Program-made: the position numbers and the translations under genes
The notes under the pieces: generated by a model
Databases searched by the model: none
Seen by the model: only the letters and a program-made list of their open reading frames with translations
What the model was told of the DNA's origin: nothing
Shown: positions 36,586 to 45,213 of the stretch, piece by piece
Numbering within the stretch: the first letter of the stretch is position 1
Layout of the letters: each line of letters begins with the position of its first letter
Source of the DNA: Pseudomonadota bacterium
Lineage (GTDB): Bacteria; Pseudomonadota; Alphaproteobacteria; Acetobacterales; Acetobacteraceae
NCBI GenBank assembly: GCA_021818505.1
Contig: JAKADX010000017.1
Location: 1-64,000 of the forward strand
Reading direction: 5' to 3'
DNA length: 64,000 nucleotides

Positions 36586-37722
36586 TCAGCGGATCGCCGT
36601 CCATTCGCCATGCCGCACTGCGACCAGTACCGCCGCGCGCGTGTCCTGGCCGTTATGGTCGGTCGGGCTCATGTCGTACACACCGCTGACGCCGACCAGT
36701 CCATGCGTCGCCTCCAGCGCGTCGCGCAGGCCGACGCGGAACGCCTCGCTGCCCGGCTTGCCGCGGGTCAGCGCCGCCGGGATCGCGTGCGCGATCAGCA
36801 GCATCGCGTCGTAGCTGTAGCCGGCGAACGGATTGACGCTCGCGGCGCCATTCTTTTTCGTGTACTCCGTCATGAACGCGGTGGCGACCGGCTTGACCGG
36901 GTTGTCCGCGGCAAGCTGGTCATACACCGCGACCGGGCTGGTATCGGCGATCACGCCATCGACGGCGGTGCCGCCGACGCGGATGAAGGCCGGCGAGACA
37001 ATGCCGTGATTGCCGTAGATCGCGCCGCGATAGCCCAGCCGCCGCAGCGCCGCGACCGGCAGCACTGCGGGTGTGGCCGAATTGCCCATCATCACCGCGT
37101 CGGGGTGCAGCGTCATCAGCTTCAGTGCCTGCGCCTGCACGGTGGTGTCGGTGCGCGCGTAGCGTTCGTCGGCCACGAGCTTGATGCCTGTTGCCGCCGC
37201 CGCCTGCACGGTCGCCGCGTGGACCTGATCGCCCCAGCCGTCCGCAAAGCCGATGAAGCCGACCGTCTTGATGCCCTGCGCCTGCATGTGGCGGAACACC
37301 ACCGAGACCATCAGGCTCAGCGGCTGCGCGTCGGCGAAGCTGTAGGGGAACTTCGCCGGCTCCGGCACCAGCGGCGCCATCGCGATCATCGGCACATGCG
37401 CGGCGTTCGCCAGCGGCTGCACCGCCACGTCGGAGGTGTAGAGCGACGGGCCGATCAGCGCATCGACATGCTCCTCGGCGATCAGCTTGTCGGCGATCTT
37501 GTAGGCGTTCTCGGCGTCGGTTGCGTCGTCGCGGATGATGTACTCGATCTTCTGCCCGGCCACTTCCTGCGGCATGAAGTCGAATGCGGCCTTGTAGCCG
37601 ACGCCCATCGCCGCCCCCGGGCCGCTGATACTCAGGATCACGCCGACCTTGATCTGCGCCATCGCCGGCACGGTAGCAGCCAGCATCGTCGCCAGGGCGG
37701 CGGCCAGGACTCGCGCGACCAT
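36586..37722 (-). CDS. livK: Periplasmic substrate-binding protein (LivK-like)
   Basis: A 378-residue periplasmic binding protein. A signal peptide (MVARVLAAALATMLAATVPAMAQ) is followed by IKVGVILSISGPGAAMGVGYKAAFDFMP, the normal start of the family, and by ALIGPSLYTSDVAVQPLA. GGGAG precedes the ATG at 37722. It is the first gene of the uptake operon and has a good promoter candidate just upstream. The ligand is unknown. Confidence 0.9.
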   Translation of the reverse strand: MVARVLAAALATMLAATVPAMAQIKVGVILSISGPGAAMGVGYKAAFDFMPQEVAGQKIEYIIRDDATDAENAYKIADKLIAEEHVDALIGPSLYTSDVAVQPLANAAHVPMIAMAPLVPEPAKFPYSFADAQPLSLMVSVVFRHMQAQGIKTVGFIGFADGWGDQVHAATVQAAAATGIKLVADERYARTDTTVQAQALKLMTLHPDAVMMGNSATPAVLPVAALRRLGYRGAIYGNHGIVSPAFIRVGGTAVDGVIADTSPVAVYDQLAADNPVKPVATAFMTEYTKKNGAASVNPFAGYSYDAMLLIAHAIPAALTRGKPGSEAFRVGLRDALEATHGLVGVSGVYDMSPTDHNGQDTRAAVLVAVRHGEWTAIR

Positions 37723-37753
37723 GCGTCTTCTCCCTCGGGCAGCGGCGGGAGGG

Positions 37754-37782
37754 AGTTGAAGGGCGGGTCGTTCAAGTGTCAA
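37754..37782 (-). promoter_or_regulatory. Candidate sigma70 promoter of the Liv uptake operon
   Basis: On the minus strand a perfect -35 TTGACA (37782-37777) is separated by 17 bases from a weak -10, TCAACT (3 of 6). It would give a leader of about 25 bases before the binding-protein ATG. A TTGAA/TTCAA inverted repeat (37756-37760, 37771-37775) overlaps the spacer and could be an operator. Confidence 0.4.
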
Positions 37783-37816
37783 GCTTTCCGCCCGGCCGCC
37801 CCGAGGAGCCCCCGCC

Positions 37817-38917
37817 ATGACCGCTGGCCGCCATCCGATGCACGGCCCCAACCGGCTGAAGCTCGGCATCTTCTCCGCCAATGCCGAGGGCGGGCTGGCG
37901 CTGACCCGCGCCCCGGAACGCTGGCCGGCGCGCTGGCCGCAGATCGTCGAGGCGGCGCGGATCGCCGACCGGGCCGGGCTGGAGTTCTTCCTGCCGATCG
38001 CGCGCTGGAAGGGCTATGGCGGTGTCACCAACGGCCGCGAATGGTCGTTCGAGACGCTGACCCACGCCGCTGCGCTGGCCGGCGCGACCGAGCGGATCGC
38101 GCTGTTCGCCACCGTGCATGTGCCGATGGTGCATCCGGTGTTCGCGGCCAAGGCGCTGGCGACGATCGACCATGCCAGCAACGGCCGCGCCGGTCTGAAC
38201 ATCGTCTGCGGCTGGCACCCCGAAGAATTCGCCATGTTCGGCGTTCCGATGATCGAGGAACGCTACGCCCAGGGACTGGAATGGTTCGAAATCGTCCGTC
38301 GCATTTATACCGAGGATTCGCCCTTCGACTTCCATGGCGGCTTCTACGACCTGTGCAACGTGTCGGGGCAGCCGCGACCCCTGCAACAGCCCTGGCCGGT
38401 GACGCTGAATGCCGGCTTCTCGCCCGCCGGCCGCGATTTTGCCGCGCGCGCCGCCGACGTCCTGCTGACCACCTTCGTCGAGATCGAGGACGGGCGCGCC
38501 CATGTCGCCGACATCCATGCCCGCGCCGCCGCGCATGGGCGCAACGTCGGCGTGTGTGCCACCGCCCACGTGGTCTGTCGCACGACGCAAAATGAGGCCG
38601 AGGACTATTACGAATGGTACGCCGTGACGATGGAGGACACGGCCGCGGCCGATCACTACATGGGCACGAAGGAGAAATTCTCCGGTTCGCACGATCCGCT
38701 CGCTTATCGGCTGCACCGCAAGCGGTTCGTCGGTGGCGGCGGTACCTATCCGCTGGTCGGCACGCCGGAGGCGATTGCGGAGCAGCTCGTGCGCATCAGC
38801 GCGGCAGGGTTTGCCGGCGTGGCCCTGTCCTTCGTGAACTACAGTGCGGAGTTGCCGTATTTCATCGCGACGGTCTTGCCCCTGTTGCGGGAGGCGGGGC
38901 TACGCGACGCGCCGTGA
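37817..38917 (+). CDS. LLM-class flavin-dependent monooxygenase (RutA/SsuD-like)
   Basis: A 366-residue luciferase-fold monooxygenase, close in length and layout to pyrimidine oxygenase RutA. Features include LKLGIFSANAEGG, ARWKGYGG, GLNIVCGWHPEEFAMFG, ERYAQGLEWF and a C-terminal VGTPEAIAEQL. It uses reduced flavin supplied by a partner reductase, which is not in the window. GAGGAG precedes the ATG. It is divergent from the Liv operon and its 3' end overlaps the convergent V4R gene by 56 bases. The substrate may be the compound imported by the Liv system. Confidence 0.85.
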   Translation: MTAGRHPMHGPNRLKLGIFSANAEGGLALTRAPERWPARWPQIVEAARIADRAGLEFFLPIARWKGYGGVTNGREWSFETLTHAAALAGATERIALFATVHVPMVHPVFAAKALATIDHASNGRAGLNIVCGWHPEEFAMFGVPMIEERYAQGLEWFEIVRRIYTEDSPFDFHGGFYDLCNVSGQPRPLQQPWPVTLNAGFSPAGRDFAARAADVLLTTFVEIEDGRAHVADIHARAAAHGRNVGVCATAHVVCRTTQNEAEDYYEWYAVTMEDTAAADHYMGTKEKFSGSHDPLAYRLHRKRFVGGGGTYPLVGTPEAIAEQLVRISAAGFAGVALSFVNYSAELPYFIATVLPLLREAGLRDAP

Positions 38918-39392
38918 AGCGGCAGCACGCCGCGCCCGTCGCGGCGCACGACTCTTCCGTTACACTTACGTCACCGCCGAGCACCAGCTCGCCGACCGCG
39001 CACAGCATTCCTGCGATCGCCGCGCAGACCGGATCGGCCGAGGCACCGGAGCCGGCGGCGAACGGACTGTTCTCCACGCGCAGATGCAGCGCGTCGTCCT
39101 CACGCCGCAGCTCCCACACGCCCCAGCCAAGCTGCGGCGCCGTGGCGGCGATGGTGTCCAGCAGTGCAGCCGGCGAATCCGCACCCGCCGCGCGATAGCT
39201 CCGCGCCGAGCGTCCACCGAACCGCGCGACCGAACGCGCCAGCGCCGCCAGTGCCTCGGCCCGTGCCTGCGGCGGCAGTTCCGCGAACAAGCCCATCAGC
39301 GCATCGGGGCGCATCATCAGATAGCGGATGTCGCCGTCGCGGTATTCGCCGCGCGCGGCATCGAACGTCAGACGGTCGCGGAATGCGGGCAT
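38862..39392 (-). CDS. V4R-domain protein
   Basis: A 176-residue V4R (4-vinyl reductase-type) domain protein. The characteristic C-terminal part is VSVTEESCAATGAACCRF, with closely spaced Cys that in this family can bind metal or small hydrophobic ligands. The N-terminus, LTFDAARGEYRDGDIRYLMMRPDALMGLF, is unlike BchJ. It is the last gene of the Rieske operon, 7 bp after the SDR gene, and overlaps the monooxygenase gene end to end. A role as ligand-binding helper or sensor for the pathway is inference. Confidence 0.72.
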   Translation of the reverse strand: MPAFRDRLTFDAARGEYRDGDIRYLMMRPDALMGLFAELPPQARAEALAALARSVARFGGRSARSYRAAGADSPAALLDTIAATAPQLGWGVWELRREDDALHLRVENSPFAAGSGASADPVCAAIAGMLCAVGELVLGGDVSVTEESCAATGAACCRFTARRVAPPPATGARPSR

Positions 39393-39399
39393 GGCACCG

Positions 39400-40119
39400 C
39401 TACAACCCGAGACTGCCGATGCTGGTGCCGCCGCAGACGTACAGTGTCTGCCCGGTGATGAAGCCGCTCGCCGGCTCCAGCAGGAACGCCACTGCCCGCG
39501 CCACGTCGTCGGGCCGGCCCAGCCGGCGCACCGGGATGGATTGCGCGAGTGCGGCGATGCGCGGGTCGCCCGGCGGCAGGATTTCGTGGAACATGTCGGT
39601 CTCGATCGGCCCCGGTGCCACCGCGTTGACGGTGATGCCGTCCGGCCCGAGTTCCAGCGCCCAGGTGCGCGCCAGTCCGATCAGCCCGGCCTTGGTCGCC
39701 GCATAGGCGCTGCGCGTCGCCAGGCCGAGCGCCGAACGCGACGACACCAGTACGATCCGCCCGAATTTTTCCGCGCGCATGCCCGGCAACACCGCCTGTG
39801 CGAGGATCAGCGCTGCCGACAGATGCAGCCGCGACAATGCGGCGAGGTCATCCAGGCGCGCATCCGCCAGCAGCGCGGGGTGGACCGCCCCGGCATTGTG
39901 CACCAGCATCGTCGCCGGCCCGCTTCCCACCGCCTCTTGCGCCGCTGCGTGCGTCGCGGCCTCGTCGGCGAGATCGACGGCGATCGCGCGCAGGTTGCGA
40001 TGCGCCAGCGGAGTGGGCGCACGGTCAAGCGACACCACCTCGGCATTGCCGGCCAGCAGCAGCCGCACCACAGCCAGCCCGATGCCGTTGCTGCCGCCTG
40101 TCACGATCGCACGCCGCAT
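39400..40119 (-). CDS. Short-chain dehydrogenase/reductase
   Basis: A 239-residue SDR. The cofactor motif is TGGSNGIG, with NAG in LVHNAGAV, the catalytic Ser in VLVSSRSALG and the YAATK pair (Tyr and Lys), then the PGPIETDM loop. The Asp in VSLDRAP favours NAD(H). The ATG at 40119 follows GAGAAGG; an upstream GTG at 40131 is possible. It lies in the Rieske-thiolase operon and probably oxidises a dihydrodiol or a hydroxyacyl intermediate. Confidence 0.88.
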   Translation of the reverse strand: MRRAIVTGGSNGIGLAVVRLLLAGNAEVVSLDRAPTPLAHRNLRAIAVDLADEAATHAAAQEAVGSGPATMLVHNAGAVHPALLADARLDDLAALSRLHLSAALILAQAVLPGMRAEKFGRIVLVSSRSALGLATRSAYAATKAGLIGLARTWALELGPDGITVNAVAPGPIETDMFHEILPPGDPRIAALAQSIPVRRLGRPDDVARAVAFLLEPASGFITGQTLYVCGGTSIGSLGL

Positions 40120-40127
40120 GTGCCTTC

Positions 40128-40460
40128 TCACTCCGCCGTCAGCACCGTCCGCCCGTCATCGCCGCGCGATGCACGCACCGTGACGCGATCGCCGATCGCG
40201 TGCGGCGCCGGTGCGAAGCAGACCACCACCGGTCCCTCATCGAGCGCCACCAGACCGACACCGAGCGGAAGTTTCGCGCGGAATTTTTCTTCGTTGCTGT
40301 GATGCAGCACGGTGCGCGCGAGCAGCACGCCGGCCGCCGCGTCCGCGCCGATGGCGGCCAGCCGGTCGGACAGGCAAGCTTCGCAGCAGGCGCGCGCGGG
40401 ATATTGCACATGCGCGCAGGCGTCGCAGCGTTGCAGCCGGATCGCCGGGGCCGCGGTCAT
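40128..40460 (-). CDS. DUF35 OB-fold zinc-ribbon protein (thiolase partner)
   Basis: A 110-residue protein with a zinc ribbon (CDACAHVQYPARACCEAC) followed by an OB-fold. Such proteins pair with thiolase-like enzymes in side-chain or ring degradation. Its ATG overlaps the thiolase stop (ATGA), which supports a two-subunit enzyme. It may hold the acyl-CoA or complete the active site. Confidence 0.85.
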   Translation of the reverse strand: MTAAPAIRLQRCDACAHVQYPARACCEACLSDRLAAIGADAAAGVLLARTVLHHSNEEKFRAKLPLGVGLVALDEGPVVVCFAPAPHAIGDRVTVRASRGDDGRTVLTAE

Positions 40461-41614
40461 GCCGCGCCCAGCACGCAGGCCGCCGAGCACAGGCCGCGAT
40501 CGTAGTTGATCATGCCGAAGCCGCTGACCAGCGCGTGTCGCGCGCGCGCGACCGCACGCTCCGGCACCGTGCCGGTCAGTTGCCGCAGCGCCTCGACCAG
40601 CCCGAGATAGCCGCCGGCCGCGCCCGCCTGTCCCACCGATAACTGGCCGCCCCCGGTGTTGAGCGGAAAGTCGCCGTCAACGGTCAGGTCATGGCGCCGC
40701 ACGAACGCTGCCCCCTCGCCCTTGCCGCAGAATCCCAGATCCTCAAGCTGCAGCAGCGAGATCACCGGGTAGTCGTCATAGGTCTGCACCAGGTCGATCG
40801 CGTCCGGCCCGATTCCCGCCTGCGCCCACAGTGCGTCGCGATCCATCGCCCAGCCGCCGCGCAACTGCACGCGGTCCTCGGGAAACGCATTGTGCCGTTC
40901 GATCGCGCCGAGCAGCCGCACATGCGGCAGGCCGAGCGAAACCGCGCGTGCCCGCTCCATCACCAGGAAGCCGTCGGCGCCGGCGCAGGGCATCACGCAG
41001 TCGTAGAGATGCAGCGGCTCGGCGATCGGGCGGGCGGCCAGATAGGCGTCGAGCGTCAACGCATCGCGCAGCAGCGCCAGCTCATTGCGCCGCGCGTTCG
41101 CCCGCTGCGCCACGCACATGCGCCCGAAATCCGCGCGCGTCGCGCCGTATTCGTGCATGTAGGCCGCGGTGATAAGGGCAAAACTCGCGTTCGGCCCGCC
41201 GGCGCCGTACGGATACACCGCCTCGCGCGAAAAGCTGCTGAAATCCGCTAGCAGAGTGCGAAAGCTCCCGGTATTCGCAGTGTCGCCGCCGATGCAGGCG
41301 ACCACCTCCGCGTCGCCTGCCTGCACCGCCCGCGCCGCGCGGCGCAGCGCAATCACGCCGCACGCCCCGCCCATCGGCAGCCATTCGAGGAAGCGCGGCG
41401 TGAGGCCGGTATGCTGCGTGAACGCGACCGAGGTGTCCGGCGCCAGCGTGAAGCTGGATGCGCACAGCCCATCGATGTCGGCCTTGTGCAGTCCGCTCGC
41501 CTGCACCAGCGCCGCCAGGGCGCGCGCCAGGAACCACGCGGCCGGATGCTCCGACCGGCGCACATAGGGCACCGTGACCGGCACGGCGGCGACGATGTCG
41601 CGCCAGTCGCGCAC
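40457..41614 (-). CDS. Thiolase-like protein (SCP2/acetyl-CoA acetyltransferase-like)
   Basis: A 385-residue thiolase-fold protein of the kind that works with a DUF35 partner. Recognisable parts are SGLHKADIDGLCASSF, GGACGVIALRRAARAVQAGDAEVVACIGGD, and the C-terminal LNTGGGQLSVGQAGAAGGYLG. The nucleophilic Cys is likely in GGACGVIA. The start is a GTG at 41614 that overlaps the TAG of the dioxygenase beta gene (TAGTG), giving the normal family length; longer starts would overlap the upstream gene. It should cleave a beta-ketoacyl-CoA or perform a related carbon-carbon bond step. Confidence 0.82.
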   Translation of the reverse strand: MRDWRDIVAAVPVTVPYVRRSEHPAAWFLARALAALVQASGLHKADIDGLCASSFTLAPDTSVAFTQHTGLTPRFLEWLPMGGACGVIALRRAARAVQAGDAEVVACIGGDTANTGSFRTLLADFSSFSREAVYPYGAGGPNASFALITAAYMHEYGATRADFGRMCVAQRANARRNELALLRDALTLDAYLAARPIAEPLHLYDCVMPCAGADGFLVMERARAVSLGLPHVRLLGAIERHNAFPEDRVQLRGGWAMDRDALWAQAGIGPDAIDLVQTYDDYPVISLLQLEDLGFCGKGEGAAFVRRHDLTVDGDFPLNTGGGQLSVGQAGAAGGYLGLVEALRQLTGTVPERAVARARHALVSGFGMINYDRGLCSAACVLGAA

Positions 41615-42078
41615 TACAGGAACAACTGGATCGACGGCAGCGCCGCGTCGCAGTTCAGCAGGTTGACGCGCTTGAGTTGGATTTTCAGCCCGTCTCCGGC
41701 GCGCACCAGATGATGCTCCGCCGTCCCCGCCAGCCACAGCATCGCATCGCCGCGCAGCTCAGCGTAGCAGAACGGCGTGCGCGTCGCCCACGTATCGCCC
41801 GCTTCCTGCGCGACCTCCGGCGCCTGCAGCACGTGCTGCGAAAAGCTCATCGGTTGCAGCGATGGCGCGCCGGCCTTCAACCGCTCGACGCGCAGCTTCA
41901 GCAGCAGCATGTCCTCGTCGGCGAGCGAGGTGTGCTCGATCCCATCCACCTGTCCCCGTGCCAGCGGCACCCAGTAGCGGCCATCCTCGGCGAACAGCCC
42001 AAGCCATTCGTCCCAGCGCTGCTCGTCGAGCAGACGCGCCTCGCGATAGAGAAAGCGCGCGATCTCGGCGTCGCTCAT
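41614..42078 (-). CDS. Aromatic-ring-hydroxylating dioxygenase, small (beta) subunit
   Basis: A 154-residue NTF2-fold beta subunit, with FLYREARLLDEQRWDEWLGLFAEDGRYWVPL at the start and LLLLKLRVERL after it. It has a structural role in the Rieske oxygenase hexamer. It overlaps the alpha-subunit stop by four bases (ATGA). Confidence 0.88.
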   Translation of the reverse strand: MSDAEIARFLYREARLLDEQRWDEWLGLFAEDGRYWVPLARGQVDGIEHTSLADEDMLLLKLRVERLKAGAPSLQPMSFSQHVLQAPEVAQEAGDTWATRTPFCYAELRGDAMLWLAGTAEHHLVRAGDGLKIQLKRVNLLNCDAALPSIQLFL

Positions 42079-43388
42079 GGTGCGCCTGCCGTCATGTGGC
42101 TTACCCAGGCGCGGAACTGGTTGCGCATGGAAATCTCGCTGGTGCCGTTCACCGTCAGGTCACTCGCCCCCGCCTCGTCGTCGCGCAAATCGCGTTGCAG
42201 GTTCACCCATTCGTTGCCGCCGGCCGCCAGCCCTTCCTGCATCAGCCGGTAGCAGGTCTGGTCGTCATGCCCGACCACCGACATCGGCGAGTTGATGAGG
42301 CGGTTATAGGTGACGTTGCGGCGGAAGAAGACCGGCGGCGCGTCGGCGAGCCGGAACGACCAGCTCTCGATCAGCGTGCGGTCCGCCGCGATGGGCCGCA
42401 CCACGCGGATGGTCTGGATCGCGCCCTTGATGGTGAGCGAAGGATAGTAAACCGTGTTGTGCCGCACCGTGCCGAGGATGTCCTTGGCGCGCGCCGCGCC
42501 GTGCGCGGCCAGCATCGCCGCCTCGTACTCCGGCACCGCAGCATAGGATGAATGGATCGAGAAATGCACCCCGGAATAGGAATGTCCGTTGGCGAACACG
42601 CGCACGCCCATGCGGTCGAAGAAGTCGTAGCCTTCGGCGAACGGCACCAGTTGCTCGATCGCCATCGGCTTGACCGCATCGGCCGGCTGCCCCGCCCACA
42701 GCCGCTTCGCGGTGCCCGCCGACGACGCGTGCGCCGCCATCGGGTGCATCGTGTCGTTGAGATTCTCGACGAACATCTTCCAGTTGCAGTCGTGCAGGTA
42801 GCGCAGCACGCCGCCGGCGACCATCATCGTCCCGCTCGGGGAACGATCGACCATGTAGTCGATCGAGGACAGCGACCCGCCGAAATAGTCTCCAAATCCT
42901 GGCCCATCATCAGCGAGTCTCGCGAACACGAAGCCGCGATAGGTTTCGGCGGTCACCGGCGCCATGCCGCGCGCGGCCTCGCAACCCTCGAAGCGCGCGC
43001 GGTCGTAGCCTTCTGCCAGCGGCACCGCCGCGAGGCTGCCATCGGTGCGATAGCTCCAGGCGTGATACGGACAGCGGAAGAAGCGGCCGACCGAGCCGGA
43101 GGTGGCGTTGACCAGCTTGGCACCCTTGTGCGCACAGCGGTTGCGCAGCACGCGCACGCTGCCGTCCGTGTGCCGCACCATCACCACCGGTTCGGTGCCG
43201 ATCGTGCAGGCGTAGAAATCGCCGGCCTGCGGCACCTGGCTTTCGTGGCCGACATAGATCCAGGCGCGGCGCCACAGCGTCTCCATCTCGAGCGCGAAAA
43301 TCTCGGGATCGACATAGACGTCGCGATGTACGGCATCGTCGCGCACCAGCGCGCGGATCGCCGCCGGATTGCCGCGATAGCGCCCCAT
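42075..43388 (-). CDS. Rieske-type aromatic-ring-hydroxylating dioxygenase, large (alpha) subunit
   Basis: A 437-residue oxygenase component. The Rieske cluster ligands are CAHKGAKL and CPYHAW, about 20 residues apart. The mononuclear iron ligands are probably in NLNDTMHPMAAH. The remainder is the substrate-binding helix-grip domain. No ferredoxin or reductase gene is nearby, so electron partners must be elsewhere. GGAGGG precedes the ATG at 43388. It is the first gene of an operon with thiolase, DUF35, SDR and V4R genes, and has a good promoter candidate upstream. Confidence 0.9.
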   Translation of the reverse strand: MGRYRGNPAAIRALVRDDAVHRDVYVDPEIFALEMETLWRRAWIYVGHESQVPQAGDFYACTIGTEPVVMVRHTDGSVRVLRNRCAHKGAKLVNATSGSVGRFFRCPYHAWSYRTDGSLAAVPLAEGYDRARFEGCEAARGMAPVTAETYRGFVFARLADDGPGFGDYFGGSLSSIDYMVDRSPSGTMMVAGGVLRYLHDCNWKMFVENLNDTMHPMAAHASSAGTAKRLWAGQPADAVKPMAIEQLVPFAEGYDFFDRMGVRVFANGHSYSGVHFSIHSSYAAVPEYEAAMLAAHGAARAKDILGTVRHNTVYYPSLTIKGAIQTIRVVRPIAADRTLIESWSFRLADAPPVFFRRNVTYNRLINSPMSVVGHDDQTCYRLMQEGLAAGGNEWVNLQRDLRDDEAGASDLTVNGTSEISMRNQFRAWVSHMTAGAP

Positions 43389-43414
43389 GACCGTGCCCTC
43401 CGTCGAGCCACGCA

Positions 43415-43443
43415 ATGCTAGGCGCGTTTTCCGGCGCTGTCAC
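43415..43443 (-). promoter_or_regulatory. Candidate sigma70 promoter of the Rieske oxygenase operon
   Basis: On the minus strand GTGACA (5 of 6) and TAGCAT (4 of 6) are separated by exactly 17 bases. It lies in the 83-bp gap before the alpha-subunit gene and would give a leader of about 20 bases. Confidence 0.48.
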
Positions 43444-43471
43444 ATCCGCGCGGCGCGGCAAGTGAGGAGCG

Positions 43472-44185
43472 TCAGGCCGGCACCTCGACCACCACGACGG
43501 TGACGTTGTCGCGCGCCTCGCGTTCCAGGGCCGCCGCGATCAGTTCCTCCGCCGGGTCGTCCAGCCGCAGCAGCGCGGCGATGGCGGTCTCCGGCACTGA
43601 CTTGGTCAGCCCGTCGGTGCACAGCAGCAGCCGCTCGCCGGGGCGCAGCACGTCGCTCACCTTGTCGAGCGCGAAGGGCGCGTCGGCGGCGCCCACCGCG
43701 CGGGTGACGATGTTGGCGTGCGGGTGACTTTCGGCGGCGGAGGCTTCGATCTGGCCGGCATCGACCAGTTCCTGCACCAGGCTGTGGTCGTGTGTCACCT
43801 GTTCCAGCACGCCGTCGCTCAACCGGTAGGCGCGCGAATCGCCGGCCCACAGACAGGCGAAATGCGTCCCGCGCACGCACAGCACCACGGCGGTCGAGGC
43901 AATGATCACGTCCGGCCCGCGACGTGTCGCCTCCGCCACCAGCGCGTCATGCACCACGGCGATGCGGCTGCGGATCTCGTTCAGCGTATCCGCCGCCGGC
44001 AGGTCGGGCGGGATGCCGTCCAGCGCGTCGACGATCATCTTGGAGGCGACTTCGCCGGCGTCGTGCCCGCCGGCGCCGTCGGCCACCGCCCAGACGCCCA
44101 GATCGGGCCGGTCGATGAACGCATCCTCGTTGTTCGGGCGGCGCGCGCCCGGATGGGTCGCCGACCAGGAACGCAGCGCCGTCAT
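43472..44185 (-). CDS. pppA: PP2C-family Ser/Thr phosphatase (PppA-like, T6SS-associated)
   Basis: A 237-residue PPM phosphatase. Metal-binding motifs are RRPNNEDAF, VADGAGGHDAGEVAS, LLCTDGLTKSV and REARDNVTVVVV. In T6SS clusters such phosphatases reverse phosphorylation by a PpkA-type kinase, and one is encoded at 47586. It overlaps tagF by four bases (ATGA). Confidence 0.88.
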   Translation of the reverse strand: MTALRSWSATHPGARRPNNEDAFIDRPDLGVWAVADGAGGHDAGEVASKMIVDALDGIPPDLPAADTLNEIRSRIAVVHDALVAEATRRGPDVIIASTAVVLCVRGTHFACLWAGDSRAYRLSDGVLEQVTHDHSLVQELVDAGQIEASAAESHPHANIVTRAVGAADAPFALDKVSDVLRPGERLLLCTDGLTKSVPETAIAALLRLDDPAEELIAAALEREARDNVTVVVVEVPA

Positions 44186-44754
44186 GTCCCTGCCTCCGCT
44201 GTCTCAGCCGACTGTGTGCTCAGCATGGTGACGAACGCATCGGCGTCGGGCATTCCGGGCAGCGCGAGTCGCCCCGCCGCTACCCGCGGCCCGCCCGCGG
44301 TCCACCACAGGCTGCCTGCGGGCGCCACCGCGCCGGGCGCCGCCGCCACCCCCGGCAGGCGCCGCAGCACCTCCTCCGGCGTCGCGTCCGTCTCCAGCGC
44401 CGCACGCCCGGCCGCCTCGGCTGCATCCAGCCAATCGGCGGCGGCCATCGGCAGCATCGCGGCGAGAGTCAGCGGGAAATAGCGGCCGACGCGATCGACG
44501 CTGGGCAACCACAGCCCGCTGGCCGCGGCGGCGCCGCACAGGCCGGGGGCGAGCGCGAAGCGCCACACCGGCGCCTCCAGGAACGCGGGCAGCCAGTCCG
44601 CGCCCATGCGTGCGCGGCTGTCCGCGATCACGTGCTGCAGCCAGCCGTCCCAGGCGGCGACGAAATCGCCGGGCAGCCCGGCGCGCACGAAATCGCCGCG
44701 TGCCGGCAGTTTGCCGAACAGGCCGACGGCGCCGCGTGCGGACCGATCATCCAA
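44182..44754 (-). CDS. tagF: T6SS-associated protein TagF
   Basis: A 190-residue TagF (DUF2094) protein with VGLFGKLPARGDFVRAGLPGDFV near the start, the family hallmark, and SLWWTAGG later. TagF is a negative post-translational regulator of T6SS in Pseudomonas. The start is a TTG at 44754, supported by GGAGGGG eight bases upstream; no ATG or GTG in frame gives a sensible N-terminus. It is followed by pppA with an ATGA overlap. Confidence 0.85.
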   Translation of the reverse strand: MDDRSARGAVGLFGKLPARGDFVRAGLPGDFVAAWDGWLQHVIADSRARMGADWLPAFLEAPVWRFALAPGLCGAAAASGLWLPSVDRVGRYFPLTLAAMLPMAAADWLDAAEAAGRAALETDATPEEVLRRLPGVAAAPGAVAPAGSLWWTAGGPRVAAGRLALPGMPDADAFVTMLSTQSAETAEAGT

Positions 44755-44845
44755 ACCACGCCCCTCCTGGCGACTCGCGGCGGAACCGTAACGCAGCGGC
44801 CGGTGGCTCGCCAAGTCCGCACGGACACACCGCTTCCTTGTCCGA

Positions 44846-45010
44846 TCAGTTCCCCTCGAATTGCGCCGGTTTGTCGAGCAGCTGGCGGGCATCACCGACC
44901 AGCGCATCAACGTAATTGCCGGTCTTGCCCGTGGCCGGGTCGGTGATGATGTTCCTGGCGCATTCCGAATTCTTCGGCGTGCCGGGAAACCTCGGCTTGA
45001 TGAACGCCAT
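44846..45010 (-). CDS. Small hypothetical protein, 54 residues
   Basis: A short frame from ATG at 45010 to TGA at 44848-44846, preceded by GAAGGA. The product begins MAFIKPRFPGTPKNSE, continues CARNIITDPATGKTGNYVD and ends LLDKPAQFEGN. It has one Cys and no membrane segment. Codon third positions are mixed rather than all G/C, but the composition is protein-like. It lies 91 bp upstream of tagF on the same strand and divergent from the OmpA-like gene. I do not recognise the family; a link to T6SS control is only positional. Confidence 0.55.
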   Translation of the reverse strand: MAFIKPRFPGTPKNSECARNIITDPATGKTGNYVDALVGDARQLLDKPAQFEGN

Positions 45011-45213
45011 GTTCGGGGTTCCTTCGGATCGTCGGCCCGGCCGCGAGTCTGCGGAGTTCCCGCCACCATCGCAAGACTCGGCGCCAGCCGCGTTTGCCGT
45101 GCCTTGCCTCCCGAATCTTGGCCGGTTGCATTCGCCGATGGCGAACCGCCGCGAGTCTGTTACGATCCGGCCAAGTTATGTCCCGGTCCGCCGCCGTACC
45201 AGGAGGTCACGCC

